Shown here piece after piece: positions 19,160 through 27,330 of a DNA stretch of 64,000 nucleotides. This DNA comes from Aliiruegeria haliotis (lineage in GTDB: Bacteria > Pseudomonadota > Alphaproteobacteria > Rhodobacterales > Rhodobacteraceae). Below the pieces are notes generated by a model. That model did not search any database and was not told where the DNA came from. It saw only the letters and a list, made by a program, of their open reading frames with translations. The translations under genes were made by a program, and so were the position numbers. Where the stretch lies: assembly GCF_003003255.1 (NCBI RefSeq), contig NZ_PVTD01000014.1:1-64000 (forward strand), given 5' to 3'. Every line of letters begins with the position of its first letter. Within the stretch, counting starts at the first letter, position 1.

Positions 19160-20848
19160 CTAGGGAACGATCGCGAACAGAATGAAGCCGGTCAAAATGA
19201 ACGTAAGGCTCGACACCCCGCCGGGCAAACCGAAGGCGACCGCAGGCACAGAACTCTTGGCGTCCTTGCAGACCTCCGAGATGGCCACGCCGGTCATAAC
19301 GCCGGTCGTCGCACCGGCATTCTCGGCGACGTTCAGACGCAACACGAAGTGACCGAAGAAGAAGGTCGACAATGTGCATACGGTCGTAACCAAAACCCCT
19401 GCGAACACGAGGTCTAGGCCAAAGGCCTGAAGCGTTGCGATGAAGGAGCCCCCCGCACCGATGGCGACAGCGGCAATGAACAGGGAAATTCCGAGGTCGG
19501 TGAGAGCCGATGCCGCAGGCGCAGAGACCGACCCCACGCGGGGGCTGCGCGTGCGCAGCCAGCCAAGTACCGCGCCGCCGACCATTGCGCCCATGGCCGA
19601 GCCCCCCAGCGGCGGAATGTCGATGCCACCGACCGTGACGGTAATCGTGCCAAGCGCCGCGAAGATGGCCAAAAAGAAGGACATCATCATCAAGTCGGTC
19701 GTCATCTCGTCTTCGACCCTGTAGCCGACTTCCTGGGCGAAGGCATCCACGGCACGCGCAGTGCCAAAGACCAGCAGGACATCGCCCTTGATCAGGTCAA
19801 AGTCTGTTTCGTTGTCGATGGGCATTTCATTGCCAAGGCGCACGACGCGCTCAAGGCTGAGGCCATAGCCGTGATTGTTGAACAGGTCAGACAGACTTTT
19901 GTCCACATGTGCTTCGTTGGTCACGACAAGTTCTGCCGAGGCCATGTCAATCGCCAAGGCTTCCGTATCGGACACTTCCGGGCCAAGGGTTTCGTTGCCC
20001 CGCAGGAGCAATTCGGTGGGAGCAAGGAAGGTAAGCAGATCGCCCTTTTCAAGCACCAGGTCATCGCGGACGGCAATCACGTCGCCGTTGCGGATAACCT
20101 GTTCAAGAGACGGCATCGCGCCGCCTTCGCGTCTTGCCACGACATTTGATACCAGCTCGCCCGCGGTGCGACCTATGTACTTTGGCAGTTCCAGACGCCA
20201 GGCGCGAACCGAGGGGGCAATACGTTTTTGGGTGGGACCGCTGCCTTGATCCAGTTTGGCCGCCTCGACAGCAATGTCCGCGCCCACAAGCTTGGGGCAA
20301 ATCTTGATCAGGATGATCAGACCGAACGTGCCGTAGAGGTATGTGATCGCGTATGCGCTGGCCAGAGTATTGCCCGCCTCGGATGTGTTCATCCCCTCAG
20401 GGAGCGGGATCGATCCGCCCAGCACCGCACCCTGCGCTGCTGCGAGAACCGCGGATGTCGTCACCGAACCAGCCATCAGGCCACCCGCCACGACATTCGA
20501 GAAGCCGAAGAAAACCGAGATGAAATAGACCGACGCACCGGCAACAATGGCGCAGAAAATGCACATTATCAGATATTTGACAGCCGATGGGCTAGAGAGC
20601 ACACGGACAAGCGCGGGACCCACGGATGCCCCGAGTACAAACAAATACAAGGTAAACGCCAATCCCTTGATGATCTCCGGAACCTCGAACTGTGCCAGTC
20701 CTACGATCAGGCCAACAATCAGAATACCGGTTGTCGGACCAAGCCCGATCCCCGCGATTTTTAGCCGGCCAACCAGGTACCCGAGGCCAATGACCAAAAA
20801 CAGCAGGATGACGATATTTGCCTGCATGTATGCGACAATGGCTTGCAT
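19160..20848 (-). CDS. Aspartate:alanine exchanger (AAE)-family transporter with RCK_C domains
   Basis: The 562-residue protein has the AAE (AspT-like) arrangement. Five N-terminal membrane helices include GLAFTLYLFVLGASVGPALV; a cytoplasmic insert (about residues 215-390) holds two TrkA-C/RCK-C-like units (RNGDVIAVRDDLVLEKGDLL and FDLIKGDVLLVFG); and about five further helices end in FGLPGGVSSLTFILTGFILF. The family contains AspT-type precursor:product exchangers, and many members have unknown substrates. I start at the ATG with GGAGG five bases upstream, which removes 54 residues from the longest frame. It is convergent with the NhaC-like gene and divergent from the FUSC operon. Confidence 0.85.
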   Translation of the reverse strand: MQAIVAYMQANIVILLFLVIGLGYLVGRLKIAGIGLGPTTGILIVGLIVGLAQFEVPEIIKGLAFTLYLFVLGASVGPALVRVLSSPSAVKYLIMCIFCAIVAGASVYFISVFFGFSNVVAGGLMAGSVTTSAVLAAAQGAVLGGSIPLPEGMNTSEAGNTLASAYAITYLYGTFGLIILIKICPKLVGADIAVEAAKLDQGSGPTQKRIAPSVRAWRLELPKYIGRTAGELVSNVVARREGGAMPSLEQVIRNGDVIAVRDDLVLEKGDLLTFLAPTELLLRGNETLGPEVSDTEALAIDMASAELVVTNEAHVDKSLSDLFNNHGYGLSLERVVRLGNEMPIDNETDFDLIKGDVLLVFGTARAVDAFAQEVGYRVEDEMTTDLMMMSFFLAIFAALGTITVTVGGIDIPPLGGSAMGAMVGGAVLGWLRTRSPRVGSVSAPAASALTDLGISLFIAAVAIGAGGSFIATLQAFGLDLVFAGVLVTTVCTLSTFFFGHFVLRLNVAENAGATTGVMTGVAISEVCKDAKSSVPAVAFGLPGGVSSLTFILTGFILFAIVP

Positions 20849-21104
20849 AAGTGCCTCCGAGATCGTGTCACTAAAAAGGACGATGTAGCAGCTCCGACGG
20901 GAACGGTCTCGACCACTAGCGGGAGCTTCATCGCCCTTGGCTAGACCAATGGATTTTGGACAGCAAACAAAACTCCTGTGACCTGCTGCGGCACCGGAAG
21001 ATTTGCACACCGATAGATGGTGATGGCCGGAGAATGCCCTTCAAAATGACTTGGCGAATGACCATAAACTTAACGAAGATTGATTTTTTGGACAGCTTGA
21101 CGCA

Positions 21105-23270
21105 ATGAACTCCGCAAGAACCAGATCGGCGCTGAAACTCGCCCTGGCGATGGTGCTGGCGTACTGGATTGCCCTGTCGATGGACTGGGCAAACCCGTAT
21201 TGGGCCGGGATCTCGATCATTGCTTGTTCGCTGACGACTCTGGGCGAGTCGATGCACAAAGGCCTGTTGCGCCTGGGTGGAACCTTTATCGCGATTGCTG
21301 CCGCGATCATACTGATTGCGGCTCTTGGGCAGGAGAGGTGGCTGTTCATCGCCGCCGTCGGCCTTTGGCTGGCGTTCTGCGTCTATCGTATGTTTGGCAC
21401 GTCGCAATGGTACTTGTGGGCCGCGGCAGGTTTCGTGCTGCCTGTTCTCGTGGTCGGCAGCGGCGGTATACCTGTGAACAGTTTCGAAGTGGTCGTCCTG
21501 CGTGCGCAGCAGACGGTTCTTGGCGTGATCTGCTATACTCTGGTCTATTCACTGTTGTGGCCGACCAGCAGTCGCAGGCAGTTTGAGAACGGGGTGGCTC
21601 AGGCGATTGCGCTGAAACGCCGCTTTATCTCCGCGACGCTCGATACACTGAATGGCCAACCCACGCAGGAGGACATTCCCGAACTGCGCATGCAGCTTGC
21701 GCAGGGACATGCGAGCGTTCAGGCCATGTTGGATGGCGCGGTTCTGGACAGTTACTGGATCTGGGAAAGGCAGCTGGTCTGGAAGAGCTTCCTGAGCGAC
21801 ATGGTCCTTTTGGACCGCGAGCTTCAGCGGCTGTACCTGAATGCCGGAGATATCCAGAACCCGCAAAACACCGACGGTTTCACCGTTCTTTGCGATGCTC
21901 TTCGGGAAGTTGACCAGCGTCTTTCGGATGTTGAGAAGATCCTTCAGGGGGACGCGCCGCGAGAAGAGATGCGCCTCATAAAACTGCCTGATCCAAGAAT
22001 GCCCGACTCATCGGACAGCCATTTCCAAAAGGCGGCCACCTCGGCGACGGCGCACAACCTAGAGCTTGTGCTTGAACTGGGCCAATCTCTGATCGAGAAA
22101 ATCGTCAACCTAACCGACATCGGAACGCAGCAACCGGTTTTGAATGCCTCTGCGAAGAGCGAAGCGCACCCGACCTACCTGAACCCCGAGATGTGGATCG
22201 CGGTGCTGCGTGTCCAGGCCATCTTCCTTGCGATCATGTGTTGCGTGCTCTTTATCCCAGGTTTTCCGAACCCCTCGCTTGTCATCTGTATTGGCATATC
22301 GCTGGCGATGAACCTCGCGTTGAAACCAGAGGTGTCGGTTTCCTTTGTCATGGTGCTCGCAACGGTGCTGATGGTTGTTGTCGGGGCGATTCACATGGTC
22401 CTCTTGCCAACCCTGACGCAGTTCTGGGAGCTGGCTATCCTGTTGTTCGTGGTGATGTTCGTCGGAGCTTATTTTACCTCGCGCCCGGAACAGATGATCC
22501 TACGCAGTATCATTCTGATCATGTTTCTGGTCGGTTTGCAGATCGACAACCAACAAAGCTACAGCTTCCTGTTCTTCGCGACTGTCGTCATTGGCCTGTT
22601 CTGTATCCTGACCGTCGTCCAGATGACCCGCTATTTCCCGATTTCACTTCGCCCGGAGGACCGGATTGAAGCCCTCATCAAACGGTTTTTCCGTAGCTCT
22701 GAGTATGTCGTGCGCCATAGCCTTTCCTATGACAGCCCGCCTCCGGGGTGGGTAGACCGGATATTGCTGGCCTACCATAAGGCGGAAATCGACACCATTC
22801 CGACCAAGCTGGTGCCCTGGATATCGGTCCTGCCTGAGGGCGCGCTGAGGAGCATGAACAAACCGGATGCTTTTAAGGTTGCCGCAAGCCTGGAGGCCCT
22901 CAGCAGCAAGGTGCTGGAGTTCACGGATATCCGTCGATTGACGCAAGCGGAGGCAATGCAACGGGGCGGCGGCGACGAGATGCGGCACTGGCGGCTGGCG
23001 GTCGCGGATGTCATGTCAGAGATCGTCCGCGATCCAGGCGCGATCGAGCCGCAGGACCTCGAGACAAGATTGAGAACAGCTATGGCGCGGCTTGAAACCA
23101 CGGTGGAGAACACCTTGAACGATGCAAAAGACGCGTCGCTTGAGCCATCTGACTACAACCATATGTATCGCCTGCTTGGAGCGTATCGCGGCGTGTCCGA
23201 GGAGTTGCTGGGCTATTCCCGCCAGGCCTTGAACATCAAATGGCCAGACCTGAGGGAGTCTCGATTTTAA
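21105..23270 (+). CDS. FUSC-family inner-membrane efflux protein (AaeB-like)
   Basis: The 721-residue protein has two membrane-helix bundles, at about residues 8-160 (starting LKLALAMVLAYWIALSMDW, a typical FUSC opening) and about 365-510. A soluble segment with acidic helices lies between them, and a long soluble tail follows. The FUSC family includes AaeB, which with the adaptor AaeA exports aromatic carboxylic acids. Adaptor (23440) and small AaeX-like (24651) genes follow in the same direction, giving all three parts of an Aae-type system, though in FUSC-adaptor-AaeX order. The substrate here is unknown; a toxic aromatic or organic acid is the best inference. Confidence 0.88.
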   Translation: MNSARTRSALKLALAMVLAYWIALSMDWANPYWAGISIIACSLTTLGESMHKGLLRLGGTFIAIAAAIILIAALGQERWLFIAAVGLWLAFCVYRMFGTSQWYLWAAAGFVLPVLVVGSGGIPVNSFEVVVLRAQQTVLGVICYTLVYSLLWPTSSRRQFENGVAQAIALKRRFISATLDTLNGQPTQEDIPELRMQLAQGHASVQAMLDGAVLDSYWIWERQLVWKSFLSDMVLLDRELQRLYLNAGDIQNPQNTDGFTVLCDALREVDQRLSDVEKILQGDAPREEMRLIKLPDPRMPDSSDSHFQKAATSATAHNLELVLELGQSLIEKIVNLTDIGTQQPVLNASAKSEAHPTYLNPEMWIAVLRVQAIFLAIMCCVLFIPGFPNPSLVICIGISLAMNLALKPEVSVSFVMVLATVLMVVVGAIHMVLLPTLTQFWELAILLFVVMFVGAYFTSRPEQMILRSIILIMFLVGLQIDNQQSYSFLFFATVVIGLFCILTVVQMTRYFPISLRPEDRIEALIKRFFRSSEYVVRHSLSYDSPPPGWVDRILLAYHKAEIDTIPTKLVPWISVLPEGALRSMNKPDAFKVAASLEALSSKVLEFTDIRRLTQAEAMQRGGGDEMRHWRLAVADVMSEIVRDPGAIEPQDLETRLRTAMARLETTVENTLNDAKDASLEPSDYNHMYRLLGAYRGVSEELLGYSRQALNIKWPDLRESRF

Positions 23271-23439
23271 TGCAGCTTAGGATCGTCAGCGTGAATTTCT
23301 CCTCGATCAGTGACAGGCTGGTCATACCGATCCGTCTGGGTCTCTGTGCGTTTGGTTCGACATCTCGAAGGAACCGTTGCGCTTGGTCCAAATCCCAAAT
23401 CACAGAGCCTCGCAACTCGCTTCAAAACGGTGCACGTAC

Positions 23440-24579
23440 ATGAAAGTGAACATCAAAATTCTCGTTTCTGCTGCAATTCTTGCTGTGGCGGCTGCATTCG
23501 TGCTTCTGAAATACTCCAACTACGTCACCAATCCCTGGACGCGGAATGGCCAGGTGCGTGCGAATGTGCTGGAGGTCGCCCCCCGTGTATCTGGCCCGAT
23601 CATCAACTTGCCGATCCGTGACAACCAATATGTAGAAGCCGGCGACCTGCTGTTTGAAATCGACCCCCGCACGTTCAAGTCCGCGCTTGAACAAGCGCAG
23701 GCAAAATTCGATGAAACGGTCGAAAAGCTTGCTTCGCTGGACAAGCAGATCGACGCCGCCCGGGCCAGCGTGAAACAATATGAAACCTTGATCACGCAGG
23801 CAGAGTCGCAATTGCTCTCGGCCGAGGCGCAGGAGACCGAGGCAGAACAGCAATATGATCGCGCCCTGGTTCTTGTTGAGCGCGGGCGCCTTCCAGAAGC
23901 GCAATTTGACGGCTATCAGCGCGATCTGAACGTGGCACTCGCCAATGTCGATCAGGCGCGAAGCGCCGTCCTTCAGGCCAAAGCTGCCTATGCTCAGGCC
24001 CAAGCCTCTTTGGGAAGCGCCATTGCAAGCCGCGGCGCCCGCGGCGAAGAGAACTCGCAATTCAGGGAAGCAAATGCGGCCCTTGAAACTGCGCGTCTCA
24101 ACCTTGAGTTCACGCAGGTTCGCGCGGCGGTCAGCGGACACATCACCAACCTGACTTTACGTCTGGGTAGTCAAGCTGTCGCCAACCAGCCAATTCTCGC
24201 ACTGATCGACGACAACAGCTTCTGGGTCGATGCGTATTTCCGCGAAAGCTATGTCAGCGAGATCAAGCCGGGCAACCGTGCGGCGATCACGCTCATGTCA
24301 CACCCCGACATCGTCATTCCGGGTGTTGTCGATAGTGTCGGGCGCGGTATCGCCAAGGGAGAAGGTAGCACTGGTGTCAACCTGCTGCCCAATGTCAGCC
24401 CGACCTTTGAATGGATCCGACTGGCACAGCGCATTCCGGTGCGCATTGAACTGGGCGAGGTACCGGAAGATATCGATCTTTTGGTTGGGACCACCGCGTC
24501 TGTCCTTGTTATGTCAAAGACCGATACTTCGGATGAAGAAACCGATTTGCCGCCACCAGCGCCCTCGATATTGCGCTAA
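23440..24579 (+). CDS. HlyD/AaeA-type periplasmic adaptor protein
   Basis: The 379-residue protein is a membrane-fusion adaptor. One N-terminal membrane helix (about residues 5-25) is followed by the biotinyl-lipoyl-like half NVLEVAPRVSGPIINLPIRD. A long alpha hairpin with Gln/Ala heptads (about 85-205) comes next, then the second lipoyl half RAAVSGHITNLTLRLGSQAV, and a beta-barrel with FWVDAYFRESYVSEIKPGNR. Such adaptors link the inner-membrane pump to the outer-membrane channel. The start is the ATG 21 codons into the longest frame. It lies 170 bases after the FUSC gene and 72 before the AaeX-like gene, so cotranscription is likely. No outer-membrane channel gene is in the window. Confidence 0.88.
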   Translation: MKVNIKILVSAAILAVAAAFVLLKYSNYVTNPWTRNGQVRANVLEVAPRVSGPIINLPIRDNQYVEAGDLLFEIDPRTFKSALEQAQAKFDETVEKLASLDKQIDAARASVKQYETLITQAESQLLSAEAQETEAEQQYDRALVLVERGRLPEAQFDGYQRDLNVALANVDQARSAVLQAKAAYAQAQASLGSAIASRGARGEENSQFREANAALETARLNLEFTQVRAAVSGHITNLTLRLGSQAVANQPILALIDDNSFWVDAYFRESYVSEIKPGNRAAITLMSHPDIVIPGVVDSVGRGIAKGEGSTGVNLLPNVSPTFEWIRLAQRIPVRIELGEVPEDIDLLVGTTASVLVMSKTDTSDEETDLPPPAPSILR

Positions 24580-24650
24580 TCGCCGCCGTGAGGTGGCTGT
24601 GTTAGGATTTGTGAACTCACCGGCGACCCGGCTCTCACTGAAGGTGTCCC

Positions 24651-24863
24651 ATGCTTCCAGTACCCCGCGAATTCAACCTGTTCGGCGTATATCTTTCGCC
24701 GATGCTTATCAGCATGGTTCTCGCCGTCGTGCTTGCGATTATCACGGTTCGGGCTTTGAACAAGTACCGGCTATCGCGCTTCATAGCGCAACCCGGGCTG
24801 GTCTTTGTGGCAATCGTCCTGATCTATGCGTCGTTGATCGGCACCTTTGTCATTCCGGCGTAA
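24651..24863 (+). CDS. DUF1656 / AaeX-like small membrane protein
   Basis: The 70-residue protein has two hydrophobic helices (about residues 9-34 and 46-68) and the family pattern EFNLFGVYLSPMLISMVLAV with a short basic loop (NKYRLSRFI). This is the DUF1656 family, which includes AaeX, encoded beside AaeA/AaeB-type pumps. Its position at the end of the FUSC-adaptor operon supports the call. Biochemical role is unknown, presumably an accessory membrane subunit. Confidence 0.88.
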   Translation: MLPVPREFNLFGVYLSPMLISMVLAVVLAIITVRALNKYRLSRFIAQPGLVFVAIVLIYASLIGTFVIPA

Positions 24864-24969
24864 TGGTCGTGCGCGCCGTTGCCGGGGTTGAGACTGCCCC
24901 TAGGTGTTTGGTCCCGGTGTGTGGTGGGTTGGATCGACATTAAAACTGTCTGGGGCGGTCTCAGAAGGA

Positions 24970-25694
24970 ACCCAGTTGGCGGTTATGATGTACGTGCGCT
25001 TCCCGCTGTCGCTCCGGAACGTCGAGGATCTGCTGCATGAGCGAGGCATCGACATCAGCCATGAACCCGTTCGGTTCTGGTGGAACCGGTCCGGGCAAAT
25101 GCTCGCCGCCGAGATCCGCAAGAAACGGGCCGAGCGACTGCGTTTCTGGCCTCAGTGGCGGTGGCTATTTGGATGAGGTGTTCGTGAAGATCAACGGCGA
25201 ACGGCACTACCTTTGGCGGGCTGTTGACCACGAAGGCGAGGTCCTGGAAAGCTTCGTGACGAAGACGCGGGACAAGAAAGCTGCACAAAAAACTCCTGAA
25301 GAAAACGATGCGGCGATACGGCAGGCCTGAGGCCATCGTCTCTGATTTTCTTCGGTCTTTCGGTGCGGCCTTGAAGGCGATCGGCGCCGAGCAACTACAA
25401 GAAACTGGCCAATGACTGAACAACCGGGCGGAGAATTCTCATTTGCCGTTCCGACGACGAGAAAGGGCCCCTCTCGTGGTTTGCTGGCAAACCACTGCCG
25501 GGCAGCGGATGCAACGCTTCCGGTGGATGCGAAGTCTGCAGGTATTCGCCGCAATCCACGCCTCTGTCCACAACCACTTCGACCAGGAAGGCCACTTCTA
25601 TTCACGACAGAATTTCAAGCACAACCGCGCCGCTGCTCTCGCTGAGTGGCGCGGTCTCTGCGCGGCATACGCGACAGCTATCATGCCCTTGTAG
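24970..25694 (+). mobile_element. IS6-family transposase remnant with several frameshifts
   Basis: Successive frames read LAVMMYVRFPLSLRNVEDLL, then YLDEVFVKINGERHYLWRAV and DHEGEVLESFVTKTRDKKAA. After a slip in an A-run near 25290 comes LKKTMRRYGRPEAIVSDFLR, and after a further change NNRAENSHLPFRRRER and HASVHNHFDQEGHFYSRQNF. All three DDE residues (Asp in LDEVF, Asp in VSDF, Glu in RAENSH) are still recognisable, so decay is mainly by small indels. The N-terminal start is lost. It separates the Aae-type operon from the LuxR-type regulator. Confidence 0.87.
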
Positions 25695-25747
25695 AGACGC
25701 GCTCGAACCCGTCTGACAGCACCCAGTATAGTCCTTGGGTCCTGCCC

Positions 25748-26791
25748 CTATGGGAGCCGCTGCTGACGTTGGTCAAGCGGGATCGAAAGCGATACGACCT
25801 TGGCCACCAACTCGCTCTTGCTGGAAACGCCGAGCTTTTCATAGCTGTGCTTCAAATAGGTCCGCACGGTCTGCTCGGTGAGAACCGTTTCCCTGGCTAT
25901 ATCCTTGATGTTCATCCCGGCAATTATGCGCCGAACCACTTTCGCTTCGGCCGGTGTGAGCGAGAATGCACGGACCAACGCCTCCTTCTGGATCGGCTCG
26001 GTCGGCGAGGGGACGAGCAACGCGAGAAACTCGGCATCCTCCTTGTCTGATGTTAACGCACTCAACGGAACAATGTAGAGCGGCACCACCTCACGGGTGT
26101 TCCGACTGACCGCCACGACGTGGTAGCGCCTCTTCTGCGCTGTCGACGAGGCCCGGTACTCGGTCACGGCCTGATCGATCATTGAACGCACAATCGCACC
26201 ACGGGTCGCGCCGCGCCTCTCATTGGGCCGACCGGTCGCTGCCAGGTTTCCCCTGTTTCGGGTATTCTCGTAGACGATCCGACCATTCCGATCGACGATC
26301 ACACACTGCAAAGCCAGCGCAGAGATCAGTTTTCCAATTGCGCGGCGCTCTTCCTCAAGGTTTCTCCAACGTGCCGCGCAGGCCGCCTGTGTCCCGAGGA
26401 ACGAAAGCAGGTTCTCAACTCCCGCGAAGCCGAAGCCGCCAATTGCCTTCCGGTCAAGAACGAGGCCGCCGGACAGCACCTGTCCGGTTTCAACGGGGTG
26501 AACAAATACCAAAAGAGGATCTTCGCTGGCATTATCAACATCATCCACGACGGCACCGTCAGGTTGAAGCCAGGCCGTGGATGTGCGCTCGAGCCTTCCA
26601 CGGTTCCAGAGACCGTTCAGAATGGCTTCGAAACCGGTGAAGCGCTTCGCAATATTGCCCTTCTCACCCAGCTTCAGATTGAGCTGCCGGTGCTGATCCG
26701 TCAGGATCAACGACCAAGCCTCTGCGCGCATTACTTTCGAAAGAGTGCTATCAATTACCGTCCCCCAGAATGGCTCCAAGGCAACAAACAT
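25748..26791 (-). CDS. LuxR-family (FixJ/NarL-type HTH) transcriptional regulator
   Basis: The 347-residue protein ends in a LuxR helix-turn-helix (about residues 275-340): FSLTPAEAKVVRRIIAGMNI, DIARETVLTEQTVRTYLKH and YEKLGVSSKSELVAKV. The N-terminal part contains a PAS-like segment (LQCVIVDRNGRIVYENTRNR, about 165-185) but no phosphoacceptor receiver domain and no clear autoinducer-binding signature. It may therefore sense a small ligand or act without a kinase. It is transcribed toward the IS6 remnant. Target genes are unknown; the nearby efflux operon is a candidate. Confidence 0.87.
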   Translation of the reverse strand: MFVALEPFWGTVIDSTLSKVMRAEAWSLILTDQHRQLNLKLGEKGNIAKRFTGFEAILNGLWNRGRLERTSTAWLQPDGAVVDDVDNASEDPLLVFVHPVETGQVLSGGLVLDRKAIGGFGFAGVENLLSFLGTQAACAARWRNLEEERRAIGKLISALALQCVIVDRNGRIVYENTRNRGNLAATGRPNERRGATRGAIVRSMIDQAVTEYRASSTAQKRRYHVVAVSRNTREVVPLYIVPLSALTSDKEDAEFLALLVPSPTEPIQKEALVRAFSLTPAEAKVVRRIIAGMNIKDIARETVLTEQTVRTYLKHSYEKLGVSSKSELVAKVVSLSIPLDQRQQRLP

Positions 26792-27280
26792 CTGCCGGCC
26801 CCCCTATCAAAACACACCACTCGAAACGACTTCTGGCCGTTCAATGAACTTGCGAAAATCGTTCCGTACTTGAACCGGACAGCGCAAAAAACGCGCCGGC
26901 TGTTCTCCTATTCGTCTAACAACCCTGTCTTCAACGTGATTGTCCTTGCGTCACTCTGCAACTTTTTTTTGCTGAAAGTCAGATTATTTCTTCGCGACCC
27001 TCGCCAAAGCATTGAAGTTACTGGAATTCAAAAATCCTGTTCTGTGAAGATTCTTTCTCGTTGCGGTGATGCGACCAGTATGCTCGTCCAGCCAAGTGAC
27101 CGAATCGCATAGTGCACGGCAATTCTTCGGAGCGGTTGCGACACCACATCATCACTGGAGGTTCAGGCAACACCAAGTGCGTTCGGGCGGGTCGATTTGA
27201 CCCTGAAACACGTACAGCGATCGAGGCTTATGCCAGGGCGAGTCGCGAGTATTGCAGTGTCCCCCGAGGTGTTCGCATCG
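26792..27280. other. Intergenic stretch between LuxR-type regulator and RTX gene end
   Basis: No gene is supported. AT-rich runs, including a T8 tract near 26960, could hold the promoter of the leftward LuxR-type gene, but I cannot define -35/-10 boxes confidently. Confidence 0.45.
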
Positions 27281-27305
27281 AAAAAAGGCGCCCCGTTGGG
27301 GCGCC
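27281..27305 (-). terminator. Intrinsic terminator of the RTX-protein gene
   Basis: On the minus strand a perfect 8-bp stem GGCGCCCC / GGGGCGCC with a 3-base loop (27287-27305) is followed by six T (complement of the A-run 27281-27286). It lies 25 bases past the stop of the leftward RTX gene. Confidence 0.9.
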
Positions 27306-27330
27306 TTCCATGATGTTTGGTTTGAGGCGA

